Origin: an uncultured Pseudomonas sp. | GTDB taxonomy: Bacteria > Pseudomonadota > Gammaproteobacteria > Pseudomonadales > Pseudomonadaceae | Length of the DNA stretch: 20,623 bases | Direction of reading: 5' to 3' | Assembly: GCA_943914515.1 (NCBI GenBank) | Contig: CALUCI010000092.1 | Span: 1 to 20,623, forward strand | Part shown: piece by piece, positions 1-6,698 of the stretch | Layout: every line of letters begins with the position of its first letter | How positions within the stretch are numbered: position 1 is the stretch's first letter | Translations under genes and position numbers: made by a program | Notes under the pieces: model-generated | What the model was told of the DNA's origin: nothing | Database searches by the model: none | What the model saw: the letters and a program-made list of their open reading frames with translations, nothing else

Positions 1-1
1 G

Positions 2-445
2 GACCTGACCAAGTACCTGGTCAGCGAAGTGATGCAGTCGATGGAACAGCGCCTGAACGCCCTGCGCCGCTTCTACCCGGAAGCCAAGGCCGAAGACTGG
101 CGCCTGGAAGTGGCCGGTCAGCGCGTGCAGATCATCAAGAAAGACCCGAAAAAAGGCGGCATCCTGCAGTTCGGTACCGAACTGGTGGCCGCACAGGACG
201 GCTCCCTCGCCGCCCTGCTGGGCGCCTCGCCAGGCGCTTCGGTAACGGTGTCGATCATGCTGGAACTGATCGAGCGCTGCTTCCCCGAGCAAGCCAAGGG
301 TGCCTGGGCCGAGAAGCTCAAGGAAATCTTCCCCGCACGGGAGAAGGTCCTGGCCGCCGACGCGGCGCTGTACCACAAGATCAGCGCCAGCAACGACCAG
401 GCGCTGGGTCTGGTCGAAAGCAGCCCCGCCGCCAGCTACGCCTGA
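2..445 (+). CDS. mqo: Malate:quinone oxidoreductase, C-terminal part (5' end outside window)
   Basis: Open frame runs in from the left edge and ends at TGA 443–445, giving the last 147 residues. The sequence matches the C-terminus of FAD-dependent malate:quinone oxidoreductases: a GGILQFGTELV segment, then LLGASPGASVTVSIMLELIERCFP, where the GASPGAS stretch is characteristic of the family. Mqo is a peripheral membrane enzyme that oxidises malate to oxaloacetate and passes electrons to the quinone pool, complementing or replacing NAD-malate dehydrogenase in the TCA cycle of Pseudomonas. The N-terminal FAD domain is not in the window. A strong terminator follows 12 bases after the stop, so the gene is probably the end of its transcript. 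Pseudomonas often has two mqo copies and I cannot say which this is. Confidence 0.9.
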   Translation, partial: DLTKYLVSEVMQSMEQRLNALRRFYPEAKAEDWRLEVAGQRVQIIKKDPKKGGILQFGTELVAAQDGSLAALLGASPGASVTVSIMLELIERCFPEQAKGAWAEKLKEIFPAREKVLAADAALYHKISASNDQALGLVESSPAASYA

Positions 446-456
446 GTTGCAGCCAT

Positions 457-484
457 AAAAAAAACGCCCTTCGGGGCGTTTTTT
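457..484 (+). terminator. Bidirectional intrinsic terminator with UUCG tetraloop
   Basis: CGCCC (465–469) pairs with GGGCG (474–478) around a TTCG loop. The stem is extended by A461–A464 pairing with T479–T482. It has a T run on the right and an A run on the left, so it can stop mqo on the plus strand and the small gene ending at 501 on the minus strand. Confidence 0.9.
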
Positions 485-500
485 CATGGCCGGCGATCAA

Positions 501-791
501 TCAACCGCGGGCTTTTGCAATGATCTCGATGTACTCCGGCGCATTGCGCTGGTCGGCGATCACTTCAACGAAGGTCTTGCCGTGCTCGTCCTTGCCGTCC
601 AGATCGTAGCCGGCGTCGACGAAGAAACCGACATAGCGCTCGAAGTCATCGATGCGCAGGCCACGGTAGCCCTTGATCAGCTTGTGCAGCGAAGGCGAGG
701 TCACGCCATCGGCCGGTTCGAACTGGAGGAACGATTTGACGTACTCGTCGCTGATCTCGTCGCCAATCACCTGCTTCTTGTCTTTACGCAT
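501..791 (-). CDS. PA4642-type small conserved protein of unknown function
   Basis: A 96-residue protein beginning MRKDKKQVIGDEISDEYVKSF. The start at 791 is chosen over the longer frame (to 827) because GGAG lies 7–8 bases upstream and the basic MRKDKK start matches what I remember of the Pseudomonas PA4642 family. It is a small soluble protein with no signal peptide or membrane segment, rich in Asp, Glu, Lys and Gly (YDLDGKDEHGKTF). No catalytic motif is visible and I do not assign a function. It is the last minus-strand gene before the mqo terminator and lies 71 bases downstream of the exported protein at 863–1330, so it could be the tail of the hpt–cupin operon or be separately transcribed. 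Confidence 0.8.
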   Translation of the reverse strand: MRKDKKQVIGDEISDEYVKSFLQFEPADGVTSPSLHKLIKGYRGLRIDDFERYVGFFVDAGYDLDGKDEHGKTFVEVIADQRNAPEYIEIIAKARG

Positions 792-862
792 ACCGACTCC
801 AACTGAACCATCTAGGACAAATTCCACGGGGCCGGCAGTTTAACCCCCGGCAGACCCGCTGC

Positions 863-1330
863 TCAACGCGCGCGCAGCGTTCCGGTGTGCAGGTCGGCCC
901 AGATATGGCCATTGGGGTAACTGAGGAACTGCACGTACACGGTGTCGTTGCGCAACAGGTCGAGGATCACCTGGTACTGCGCCGGCGCGTAATTCAACGT
1001 GAGGGTCCGGCTGTCGCTGTCGTAGGCGGGCTTTTTCAGGCTCTTGCCTTCGCCATCGAAACTGATCAGCACCTGGGCGATGGTCGCCCCCTGGCTGAGC
1101 GGCTTGCCCTTGAGACGCATGGTCAGCGACGAGGTGATCGGCAGCGGTTGCTGGCTGGACTGACGCTGGTTGCCGACGACCACCGAATAGTGGGTGACTT
1201 GCAACAGTTGCTGGTTTTCCGGGGTTTCCTGGCGCACGGTCAGATCGTCCGGCGGCAGAAACTGGCTGTGCAGGGGCGCGGCAGCCACGGGCAGGCTCAA
1301 ACACAGGAGAAGCGGGAAAATCGCACGCAT
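863..1330 (-). CDS. Exported protein of unknown function (PA4643-type)
   Basis: A 155-residue protein. The start at 1330 is set by AAGGAG 8 bases upstream and by a clear signal peptide starting exactly there: MRAIFPLLLCLSLPVAAA, with cleavage likely after AAA or shortly after. There is no lipobox cysteine at the cleavage site, so a soluble periplasmic protein is more likely than a lipoprotein. The mature part has alternating polar and hydrophobic stretches (LTLNYAPAQYQVILDLL, YVQFLSYPNGHIWADLH) suggestive of beta structure. I recognise no enzymatic motif. It lies downstream of the WbuC-like cupin on the same strand, separated by 75 bases that contain a perfect inverted repeat. Confidence 0.78.
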   Translation of the reverse strand: MRAIFPLLLCLSLPVAAAPLHSQFLPPDDLTVRQETPENQQLLQVTHYSVVVGNQRQSSQQPLPITSSLTMRLKGKPLSQGATIAQVLISFDGEGKSLKKPAYDSDSRTLTLNYAPAQYQVILDLLRNDTVYVQFLSYPNGHIWADLHTGTLRAR

Positions 1331-1367
1331 GACAGGCTCCTTGGGGGCAGCCTGGCACTCTAGCATC

Positions 1368-1390
1368 GACCGGTCCGCCTGGGACCGGTC
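1368..1390. repeat. Perfect 9-bp inverted repeat, two copies of the palindrome GACCGGTC
   Basis: Positions 1368–1376 and 1382–1390 are exact reverse complements around a 5-base loop. Because GACCGGTC is itself a palindrome, the element is also a direct repeat. It lies between the stop of the cupin gene and the start of the exported-protein gene. No T run follows it on the minus strand, so it is not a standard terminator. It may be an operator, an mRNA-stabilising hairpin or a Rho-linked end. Confidence 0.6.
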
Positions 1391-1405
1391 TGCACGTAAA
1401 TCGCT

Positions 1406-1879
1406 TCAGTCGAACTGCGCGTGCATCCAGGCCTGGTAGGCCGCCACTTCCGGCTCGCCTTCGCGCGGCGCCCAAGTGGCCACGTCGCCTTCGCTGACCG
1501 GACGGTACGGCCCGGCCTTGCATTCGAACATCAGGCTGTCGCGCTCCAGCACCACCAGGCCGTGAAAGGTTCCCGGCGCCAGGTCGACCCCCAGGCAATC
1601 ACCACCGGCTTGCAGGACGCGCTTATCCGCGACACCACCGTCCTCGTTGAAGATCAGCAGCCCCAGCTTGCCCCGAAGCACGATCAAGGTCTCGGCCTTG
1701 TCAGCGGCCTGGTGGCGATGTGGCGGGATGTACGTTTCCGGTTGCAGGCCCACCAGCATGCGGTGGCAAGGCTCTTCCATCTCGTGGAAGTTGTGGTGCT
1801 GGCGTCCGCGCGGGCTTTGCGCGGCTTTGTCGGCCATTGCGGTGAACAGCGACTGGTCCAGATAAGAAGGCTTGCGCAT
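1406..1879 (-). CDS. WbuC family cupin-fold metalloprotein
   Basis: A 157-residue protein of the WbuC family, a small metal-binding cupin group sometimes found in O-antigen loci but with no settled reaction. A cupin core is visible: PPHRH at residues 52–56 gives two candidate metal histidines (H54, H56), E63 follows in KAETLIVLRGKLGLLIF, and H106 in APGTFHGLVVL gives the second-motif histidine. The start at 1879 gives MRKPSYLDQSLF, typical of the family; longer frames reach into the phosphoribosyltransferase gene. It begins 4 bases after that gene's stop (1884), so the two are almost certainly co-transcribed and translationally coupled. No polysaccharide genes are nearby, so its role here is open. 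Confidence 0.85.
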   Translation of the reverse strand: MRKPSYLDQSLFTAMADKAAQSPRGRQHHNFHEMEEPCHRMLVGLQPETYIPPHRHQAADKAETLIVLRGKLGLLIFNEDGGVADKRVLQAGGDCLGVDLAPGTFHGLVVLERDSLMFECKAGPYRPVSEGDVATWAPREGEPEVAAYQAWMHAQFD

Positions 1880-1883
1880 GAAA

Positions 1884-2441
1884 TCAGAGTCCCTTGACGG
1901 CGTAGATGCCATTGGCGTTGCGCCAGTAGCCTTTGTAATCCATTCCATAACCGAACACATAGCGGTCGATGCAACTCAGCCCGACAAAGTCGGCCTTCAG
2001 GTCCGGGCTGGCCTTGCGGTCGTGATCCTTGTCGATCAGCACGGCAGTGTGCACGGCACGCGCACCGGCATGACGGCAAAAGTCGATGATGGCGCTGAGG
2101 GTGTGGCCTTCATCAAGGATGTCGTCGACGATCAGCACGTCGCGGTCGATGAACGACACTTCCGGCTTGGCTTTCCAGAACAAGTCGCCACCGCTGGTCT
2201 GATTGCGGTAACGAGTGGCATGCAGGTACGAGGACTCCAGCGGGAACTGCAGGTGGGTCAGCAGCTTGCCGGCGAAGATCAGACCGCCGTTCATGACGCA
2301 GAACACCACTGGATTGCTGTCAGCCAGACGCTCGCTGATTTGCGCGCCGACGCGGGCAATGGCCGCTTCGACATCGGCTTCGCTGTGCAGGCAGTCTGCT
2401 TCGCGCATGACTTGACGGATGTGCTCGAGATCAGCGGACAT
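1884..2441 (-). CDS. hpt: Hypoxanthine-guanine phosphoribosyltransferase
   Basis: A 185-residue type I phosphoribosyltransferase. The PRPP-binding signature VLIVDDILDEGHTL is at residues 102–115, the VMNGGLIFAG loop at 49–58, and the C-terminal base-binding stretch VGLSCIDRYVFGYGMDYKGYWRN at about 153–175. Length and sequence fit Pseudomonas enzymes that convert hypoxanthine and guanine plus PRPP to IMP and GMP in purine salvage. The start at 2441 is preferred over the longer frame to 2507 because GGAGAG lies just upstream and the longer N-terminus is not family-like. It diverges from upp (2607) across a 165-base region with several hairpins. The cupin gene follows 4 bases after its stop. Preference between hypoxanthine and guanine cannot be read from the sequence. 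Confidence 0.88.
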   Translation of the reverse strand: MSADLEHIRQVMREADCLHSEADVEAAIARVGAQISERLADSNPVVFCVMNGGLIFAGKLLTHLQFPLESSYLHATRYRNQTSGGDLFWKAKPEVSFIDRDVLIVDDILDEGHTLSAIIDFCRHAGARAVHTAVLIDKDHDRKASPDLKADFVGLSCIDRYVFGYGMDYKGYWRNANGIYAVKGL

Positions 2442-2480
2442 GACGCTCTCCAGGGGGTCGGGTTTGGAAAAGCGGGCAAA

Positions 2481-2529
2481 GGTACGCATCCACGCGTACC
2501 AGATCAAGTATTTCTGGACTAACGTCCAG
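2481..2529. promoter_or_regulatory. Two perfect hairpins in the hpt/upp divergent region
   Basis: GGTACGC (2481–2487) pairs perfectly with GCGTACC (2494–2500) around a 6-base loop. CTGGAC (2514–2519) pairs perfectly with GTCCAG (2524–2529) around TAAC. Both could form in the hpt 5' leader on the minus strand, or act as operators at the DNA level. No T run follows either one. Confidence 0.55.
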
Positions 2530-2538
2530 TGTGCCTAT

Positions 2539-2581
2539 AGGACACGCGCGACCGAATAGATTAATCTAGCGCGGTTTTTTT
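2539..2581 (+). promoter_or_regulatory. Candidate upp promoter with T7 initially transcribed tract
   Basis: AGGACA (2539–2544), a 17-base spacer and TAATCT (2562–2567) form a moderate sigma70-like promoter. A 6-base GC-rich discriminator then leads to G2574 followed by seven T (2575–2581). The predicted 5' leader to the upp ATG is about 33 bases and carries GGAG. The same bases could also fold as a terminator-like hairpin (CGCGC 2545–2549 with GCGCG 2569–2573 plus the T run) if transcription starts further upstream. Confidence 0.5.
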
Positions 2582-2606
2582 GCCCGCATTCCGGAGCCCT
2601 CCCCCT

Positions 2607-3245
2607 ATGCCCATCCGTGAGATCCGCCACCCGCTGATCCGCCACAAGCTCGGCCTGATGCGCCGTGCCGATATCAGCACCAAGAACTTTCGCGAACTCG
2701 CCCAGGAAGTCGGCGCGCTCCTGACGTATGAAGCCACCAAGGACCTGCCGCTGGAGACCTACTCCATCACTGGCTGGTGCGGCAGCGTCGAAGTCGAGAA
2801 GATCGCCGGCAAGAAAATCACTGTAGTCCCGATCCTGCGTGCCGGCATCGGCATGCTCGAAGGCGTGCTCAGCCTGATTCCTGGCGCCAAGGTCAGCGCC
2901 GTCGGCGTTGCCCGCAACGAGGAAACCCTCGAAGCCCACACCTACCTGGAAAAGCTCGCCCCGGAAATCGACCAGCGCCTGGCGCTGATCATCGACCCGA
3001 TGCTGGCCACCGGCGGTTCCATGGTCGCGACCATCGAGCTGCTCAAGCGCGCCGGCTGCAAGGACATCCGCGCGATGGTGCTGGTCGCCGCGCCGGAAGG
3101 CATCGCCGTCGTCGAGAAGGCTCACCCGGACGTGCAGATCTACACCGCCTCGATCGACCAGCGTCTGAATGAAGACGGTTACATCATTCCGGGCCTGGGC
3201 GATGCCGGCGACAAAATCTTCGGCACCAAGCAAAAGGACGCCTGA
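2607..3245 (+). CDS. upp: Uracil phosphoribosyltransferase
   Basis: A 212-residue enzyme that makes UMP from uracil and PRPP (pyrimidine salvage, cytosol). Visible features are the N-terminal REIRHPLIRHKLGLMR, the PILRAGIGM loop at about 75–83, the PRPP-binding DPMLATGGS at 130–138, and the uracil-binding YIIPGLGDAGDKIFGT near the C-terminus. The length matches the family. The start at 2607 is taken because MPIREIRHP is the usual N-terminus and GGAG (2593–2596) lies upstream; the in-frame extension to 2580 crosses the T tract. The uracil permease gene begins 2 bases after the stop, forming the classic upp-uraA operon. Control by UTP level is suggested by the upstream T tract. Confidence 0.96.
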   Translation: MPIREIRHPLIRHKLGLMRRADISTKNFRELAQEVGALLTYEATKDLPLETYSITGWCGSVEVEKIAGKKITVVPILRAGIGMLEGVLSLIPGAKVSAVGVARNEETLEAHTYLEKLAPEIDQRLALIIDPMLATGGSMVATIELLKRAGCKDIRAMVLVAAPEGIAVVEKAHPDVQIYTASIDQRLNEDGYIIPGLGDAGDKIFGTKQKDA

Positions 3246-3247
3246 AC

Positions 3248-4522
3248 ATGCAGGATGAGTTCAACGATCCGCTCTGGCGCCAGATCGTTTCCGGAGCACA
3301 GATGCTCTTCGTGGCCTTCGGCGCACTGGTGCTGATGCCACTGATTACCGGCCTCGATCCCAATGTGGCGCTGTTTACCGCGGGTCTGGGGACTCTGCTG
3401 TTCCAGGTGGTCACCGGGCGTCAGGTACCGGTGTTCCTGGCCTCGAGCTTCGCCTTCATCACCCCGATCATTCTCGCCAAGGGCCAGTTCGGCCTGGCCG
3501 AAACCATGGGCGGCGTGATGGCCGCAGGTTTCGTCTACACCTTCCTCGGGCTGGCGGTGAAGATCAAAGGCACCGGTTTCATCGACCGCCTGCTGCCGCC
3601 AGTGGTGATTGGCCCGGTGATCATCTCCATCGGCCTGGCCATGGCGCCGATCGCGGCCAACATGGCCATGGGCAAAGGTGGTGACGGTACGGCGCTGATG
3701 CCTTACAGCACGGCGATGATGATCTCCATGCCGGCACTGCTGACCACCCTGATCGTCGCAGTGTTCGGCAAGGGCATCTTCCGCCTGGTGCCGATCATTG
3801 CCGGTGTGCTGGTGGGCTTTGCCCTGTCGTTCGCCTTTGGCGTGGTCGACGTGGAGAAGATCGCTGCGGCACCGTGGCTGGCATTGCCGAGCTTCACCGC
3901 ACCGGCGTTCAACTGGCAGGCCATCCTGTTCATCGTCCCGGTAGCACTGGCGCCGGCCATCGAGCACATCGGTGGCGTCATCGCGGTGGGCAGCGTGACC
4001 GGTCGCGACTACCTGAAGAAGCCTGGCCTGCACCGCACCCTGCTGGGTGACGGCATCGCCACCACCACTGCCGGCCTGTTCGGCGGCCCGCCCAACACCA
4101 CCTACGCCGAAGTGACCGGCGCGGTGATGCTGACCAAGAACTACAACCCGAAGATCATGACCTGGGCGGCGATCTTCGCCATCGTCCTGGCCTTCATCGG
4201 CAAGTTCGGCGCGCTGCTGCAGAGCATTCCGGTGCCGGTGATGGGCGGTATCCTCTGCCTGCTGTTCGGTTCCATCGCCGCAGTCGGCATGAACACCATG
4301 ATCCGCCACAAGATCGACCTGAGTGAAGCGCGCAACCTGGTGATCGTCTCGGTGACCCTGGTATTTGGCATCGGTGGCGTGCTGGTGGGTAGCGGCGATG
4401 GCCCGGATGACTGGGGCCTGAAAGGCATCGCGCTGTGCGCGGTGGTGGCAATTGCCCTGAACCTGCTGCTGCCGGGCAACGACGGCTGGAAAAACAAGGT
4501 GATGGACGATCATCTGCCTTGA
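3248..4522 (+). CDS. uraA: Uracil permease (NCS2 uracil:H+ symporter)
   Basis: A 424-residue inner-membrane protein, hydrophobic throughout with about 12–14 membrane segments. It belongs to the nucleobase:cation symporter-2 family. The family core is clear: PAIEHIGGVIAVGSVTGRD around residue 239, GLFGGPPNTTYAEVTGAV around 276–293, and the later IPVPVMGG segment. E239 and E288 line up with the uracil- and proton-coupling glutamates of E. coli UraA (E241, E290). It takes up uracil for the preceding upp product to convert to UMP. The gene starts 2 bases after the upp stop, with AAAAGGA in the upp tail as ribosome-binding site, and is followed by a strong terminator. Confidence 0.95.
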   Translation: MQDEFNDPLWRQIVSGAQMLFVAFGALVLMPLITGLDPNVALFTAGLGTLLFQVVTGRQVPVFLASSFAFITPIILAKGQFGLAETMGGVMAAGFVYTFLGLAVKIKGTGFIDRLLPPVVIGPVIISIGLAMAPIAANMAMGKGGDGTALMPYSTAMMISMPALLTTLIVAVFGKGIFRLVPIIAGVLVGFALSFAFGVVDVEKIAAAPWLALPSFTAPAFNWQAILFIVPVALAPAIEHIGGVIAVGSVTGRDYLKKPGLHRTLLGDGIATTTAGLFGGPPNTTYAEVTGAVMLTKNYNPKIMTWAAIFAIVLAFIGKFGALLQSIPVPVMGGILCLLFGSIAAVGMNTMIRHKIDLSEARNLVIVSVTLVFGIGGVLVGSGDGPDDWGLKGIALCAVVAIALNLLLPGNDGWKNKVMDDHLP

Positions 4523-4546
4523 GCGGATGGAGTCATCACCCATGAC

Positions 4547-4574
4547 AAAGGGGCTGCCAGTGGCAGCCCCTTTT
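4547..4574. terminator. Bidirectional intrinsic terminator between uraA and hemH
   Basis: GGGGCTGCC (4550–4558) pairs perfectly with GGCAGCCCC (4562–4570). The stem is flanked by AAA (4547–4549) and TTTT (4571–4574). It serves the convergent uraA (plus) and hemH (minus) transcripts. Confidence 0.9.
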
Positions 4575-4578
4575 CATT

Positions 4579-5592
4579 TCACGCCCGCTCGCAGAGCGCG
4601 GTCAGCGCCTCGACCCATTGCGGGTGATCGTTCAGGCAAGGCACCAGGGTCAGTTCCTCCCCACCCGCCTCGATGAACTGTTCGCGACCGCGGTCGCCAA
4701 TCTCTTCCAGCGTCTCGATACAGTCGGCGACGAACGCCGGGCACATCACCAGCAGCTTCTTCACGCCACTCTTCCCCAACTCGTCGAGCCGTGCTTCGGT
4801 GTACGGCTCGATCCATTTCGCCTTGCCCAGGCGCGACTGGAACGACACCGACCATTTGCCGTCGGGCAGGCCCATCTGCCGGGCGAACGCCTGGGCGGTG
4901 CGCAGGCACTGGCCGCGATAGCACACGGCGAGCATTTCCGGCGAAGCGTCGTGACAGCAATCGGCATCCTGGAAGTTGTGCCGGCCGGTGGGATCAAGCT
5001 TCTTCAGATGCCGCTCGGGCAAGCCGTGGAAGCTCAGCAGCAGGTGATCGAAATCCTGTTCGAGGTACGGCCGGGCGCTGGCGACCAGCGCGTCGATGTA
5101 CTCCGGCTTGTCGTAGAACGGTTGCAGGATCGCCATCTGCAACGGCAGACGCTGTTCGGCGATCACCGCCTTGGCCTGTTCGATCACAGTGGTCACGGTG
5201 CTGTCGGCGAACTGCGGGTACAGCGGCGCCAGGGTGACCTTGCGTACGCCCTGCGCGGCCAGCTTCTGCAGCACCGTGGGCAGAGACGGCTCGCCGTAGC
5301 GCATGGCGATTTCAACCGGACCGTGCGGCCAGTGTGCTGTCATCGCCTGCTGCAGGCGGCGGGTCAGCACCACCAGCGGCGAGCCCTCCTCCCACCAGAT
5401 CGAGGCGTAGGCGTGGGCCGACTGCTCGGGGCGCTTGATCAGGATCAGCGACACCAGCAGGCGGCGTACCGGCCACGGCAGGTCGATGACGTAGGGGTCC
5501 ATCAGGAACTGGTTGAGGTAACGGCGCACATCGGCGACAGAAGTGGACGCCGGTGAACCCAGGTTGACCAGCAGCAAAGCATGATCGGTCAT
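4579..5592 (-). CDS. hemH: Ferrochelatase
   Basis: A 337-residue ferrochelatase, which inserts Fe2+ into protoporphyrin IX in the last step of protoheme synthesis. Family features are the N-terminal LLLVNLGSP, the metal/porphyrin-site histidine H189 in LLLSFHGLPERH, and the acidic pair in VADCIETLEEIG (E293 region). The Cys-rich DADCCHDASPEMLAVCYRGQC (about 210–229) is ordinary for proteobacterial homologues. The start at 5592 is supported by AAGGA 7–8 bases upstream. The upstream epimerase-like gene ends 12 bases before this start, so the two are co-transcribed. Loss of ferrochelatase in E. coli causes light sensitivity through protoporphyrin build-up, relevant because a photolyase/light-regulator block lies nearby. 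Confidence 0.96.
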   Translation of the reverse strand: MTDHALLLVNLGSPASTSVADVRRYLNQFLMDPYVIDLPWPVRRLLVSLILIKRPEQSAHAYASIWWEEGSPLVVLTRRLQQAMTAHWPHGPVEIAMRYGEPSLPTVLQKLAAQGVRKVTLAPLYPQFADSTVTTVIEQAKAVIAEQRLPLQMAILQPFYDKPEYIDALVASARPYLEQDFDHLLLSFHGLPERHLKKLDPTGRHNFQDADCCHDASPEMLAVCYRGQCLRTAQAFARQMGLPDGKWSVSFQSRLGKAKWIEPYTEARLDELGKSGVKKLLVMCPAFVADCIETLEEIGDRGREQFIEAGGEELTLVPCLNDHPQWVEALTALCERA

Positions 5593-5604
5593 GCAACATC
5601 CTTT

Positions 5605-6507
5605 TCAGAGGCGGGGGGACAATTCGTCCAGCGCCGATTGCACATCGTTGAAACGAAAACTGAAACCATCCGCCAGCGCCTTTACCGGGCGGGCGCGCTG
5701 GCCACCCAGCAGCAACGTCGACAACTCGCCGAGCCCGACCTTGAGCACCAGTGCGGGCAACGGCATGAACGCCGGCCGATGCAAGGTGCGACCCAGGCGC
5801 CGGGCGAACTCGCGGTTGCGTACCGGCTCCGGCGCGCACGCATTATAAGGACCGCTGGCGTCGTTGCGCTGCAACAGAAAATCGATCAGGGCGATTTCAT
5901 CAGCGATGTGAATCCACGGCATCCACTGCCGGCCATCGCCAATCGGCCCGCCCAGACCGAGCTTGAACGGCAGGCGCAGGCGCGACAAAAAGCCGCCTTC
6001 GCTGGCCAGCACCAGGCCGGTCCGCAGCAACACCACGCGCATGCCGAGGGCTTCGGCACGTAGTGCGGTTTCTTCCCAGGCGTTGCACAACTGGCTGGCA
6101 AAGTCTTCCTTGATGGTTCGCGAGGTTTCGCTCAGTTCACGCTCACCGCCGTCACCGTACCAGCCCACGGCCGAGCCGGAGATCAGCACCGCCGGGCGCT
6201 GTGCGCGGCGCTCGAGCCAGGCCAGCAGGTGTTCGGTCAGGGTGATGCGGCTGCTCCAGAGCAGCGCCCGGCGCGCGTCGGTCCAGGGCCGGTCGGCAAT
6301 CGGCGCACCAGCCAGGTTGACTACCGCATCCAGCGGCCCGTCGCCATAGGCCTGCAGATCGGCAATGCTGCGCACCCCGGCCCCACACAATCGCCCGACC
6401 TGCTCGGCACGACGGCTCCACACCGTCAGGTGGTGACCCTGGTCGAGCCAGTAGCGGCAGAGCTGCTGTCCGATAAGGCCGGTACCGCCGGTCAGCAATA
6501 TATTCAT
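5605..6507 (-). CDS. TIGR01777 family SDR-type epimerase (YfcH-like)
   Basis: A 300-residue extended-SDR protein. The NAD(P)-binding glycine motif is in MNILLTGGTGLIGQQL (GGTGLIG, residues 7–13). AVVNLAGAPIADRPW and VLISGSAVGWYGDGGERELSE are diagnostic of the TIGR01777/YfcH group, as is the C-terminal DUF1731-type region (GELSTLLLGGQRARPVKALADGF). The substrate of this family is not established. The start at 6507 is supported by GAGG 8 bases upstream. It is the upstream partner of hemH and diverges from the renalase-like gene across 191 bases. Its own promoter is not obvious to me. Confidence 0.88.
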   Translation of the reverse strand: MNILLTGGTGLIGQQLCRYWLDQGHHLTVWSRRAEQVGRLCGAGVRSIADLQAYGDGPLDAVVNLAGAPIADRPWTDARRALLWSSRITLTEHLLAWLERRAQRPAVLISGSAVGWYGDGGERELSETSRTIKEDFASQLCNAWEETALRAEALGMRVVLLRTGLVLASEGGFLSRLRLPFKLGLGGPIGDGRQWMPWIHIADEIALIDFLLQRNDASGPYNACAPEPVRNREFARRLGRTLHRPAFMPLPALVLKVGLGELSTLLLGGQRARPVKALADGFSFRFNDVQSALDELSPRL

Positions 6508-6619
6508 GGCCGTGTCCTCATGATGGCGCGCGCTGGTCTACTTTTAAAACAAGGCACTTTTTTGACCGTTCACTCTGGGATAAACATAGGCCAACCTGTT
6601 GTAACGAGCCGAACAATCT

Positions 6620-6668
6620 TATACATAACTCTAGAGTTGTACAGGTTTGTCCGACAGCCACGGCTGTC
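6620..6668 (+). promoter_or_regulatory. Operator-like cluster upstream of the renalase gene
   Basis: Contains TATACA (6620–6625, possible -10), a perfect 12-bp palindrome AACTCTAGAGTT (6627–6638), a TTGTACA box (6637–6643) and a perfect 7-bp inverted repeat GACAGCC/GGCTGTC (6653–6668). The TTGTACA box recurs three times before the next unit (7724, 7755, 7773), so a shared regulator is likely. The exact promoter is not resolved: TTGTAA at 6599–6604 is only 15 bases from TATACA. Confidence 0.5.
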
Positions 6669-6698
6669 TGTACCTACTAAAGGTTCGAAGAGGCCATC

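Noticed and set aside
3179..4543. Minus-strand open frame (454 codons) opposite uraA
   Set aside because: Shadow of a hydrophobic permease gene. The translation is a His/Gln/Asp/Arg-rich string and matches no family.
6553..6567. GGCAC followed by TTGAC, resembling a sigma54 -24/-12 promoter
   Set aside because: Spacing and the -12 GC are wrong, so it does not meet the sigma54 consensus.
6562..6567. TTGACC as a -35 for the renalase gene
   Set aside because: No acceptable -10 is found at 16–18 bases; the nearest AT-rich hexamer is at 13 bases.
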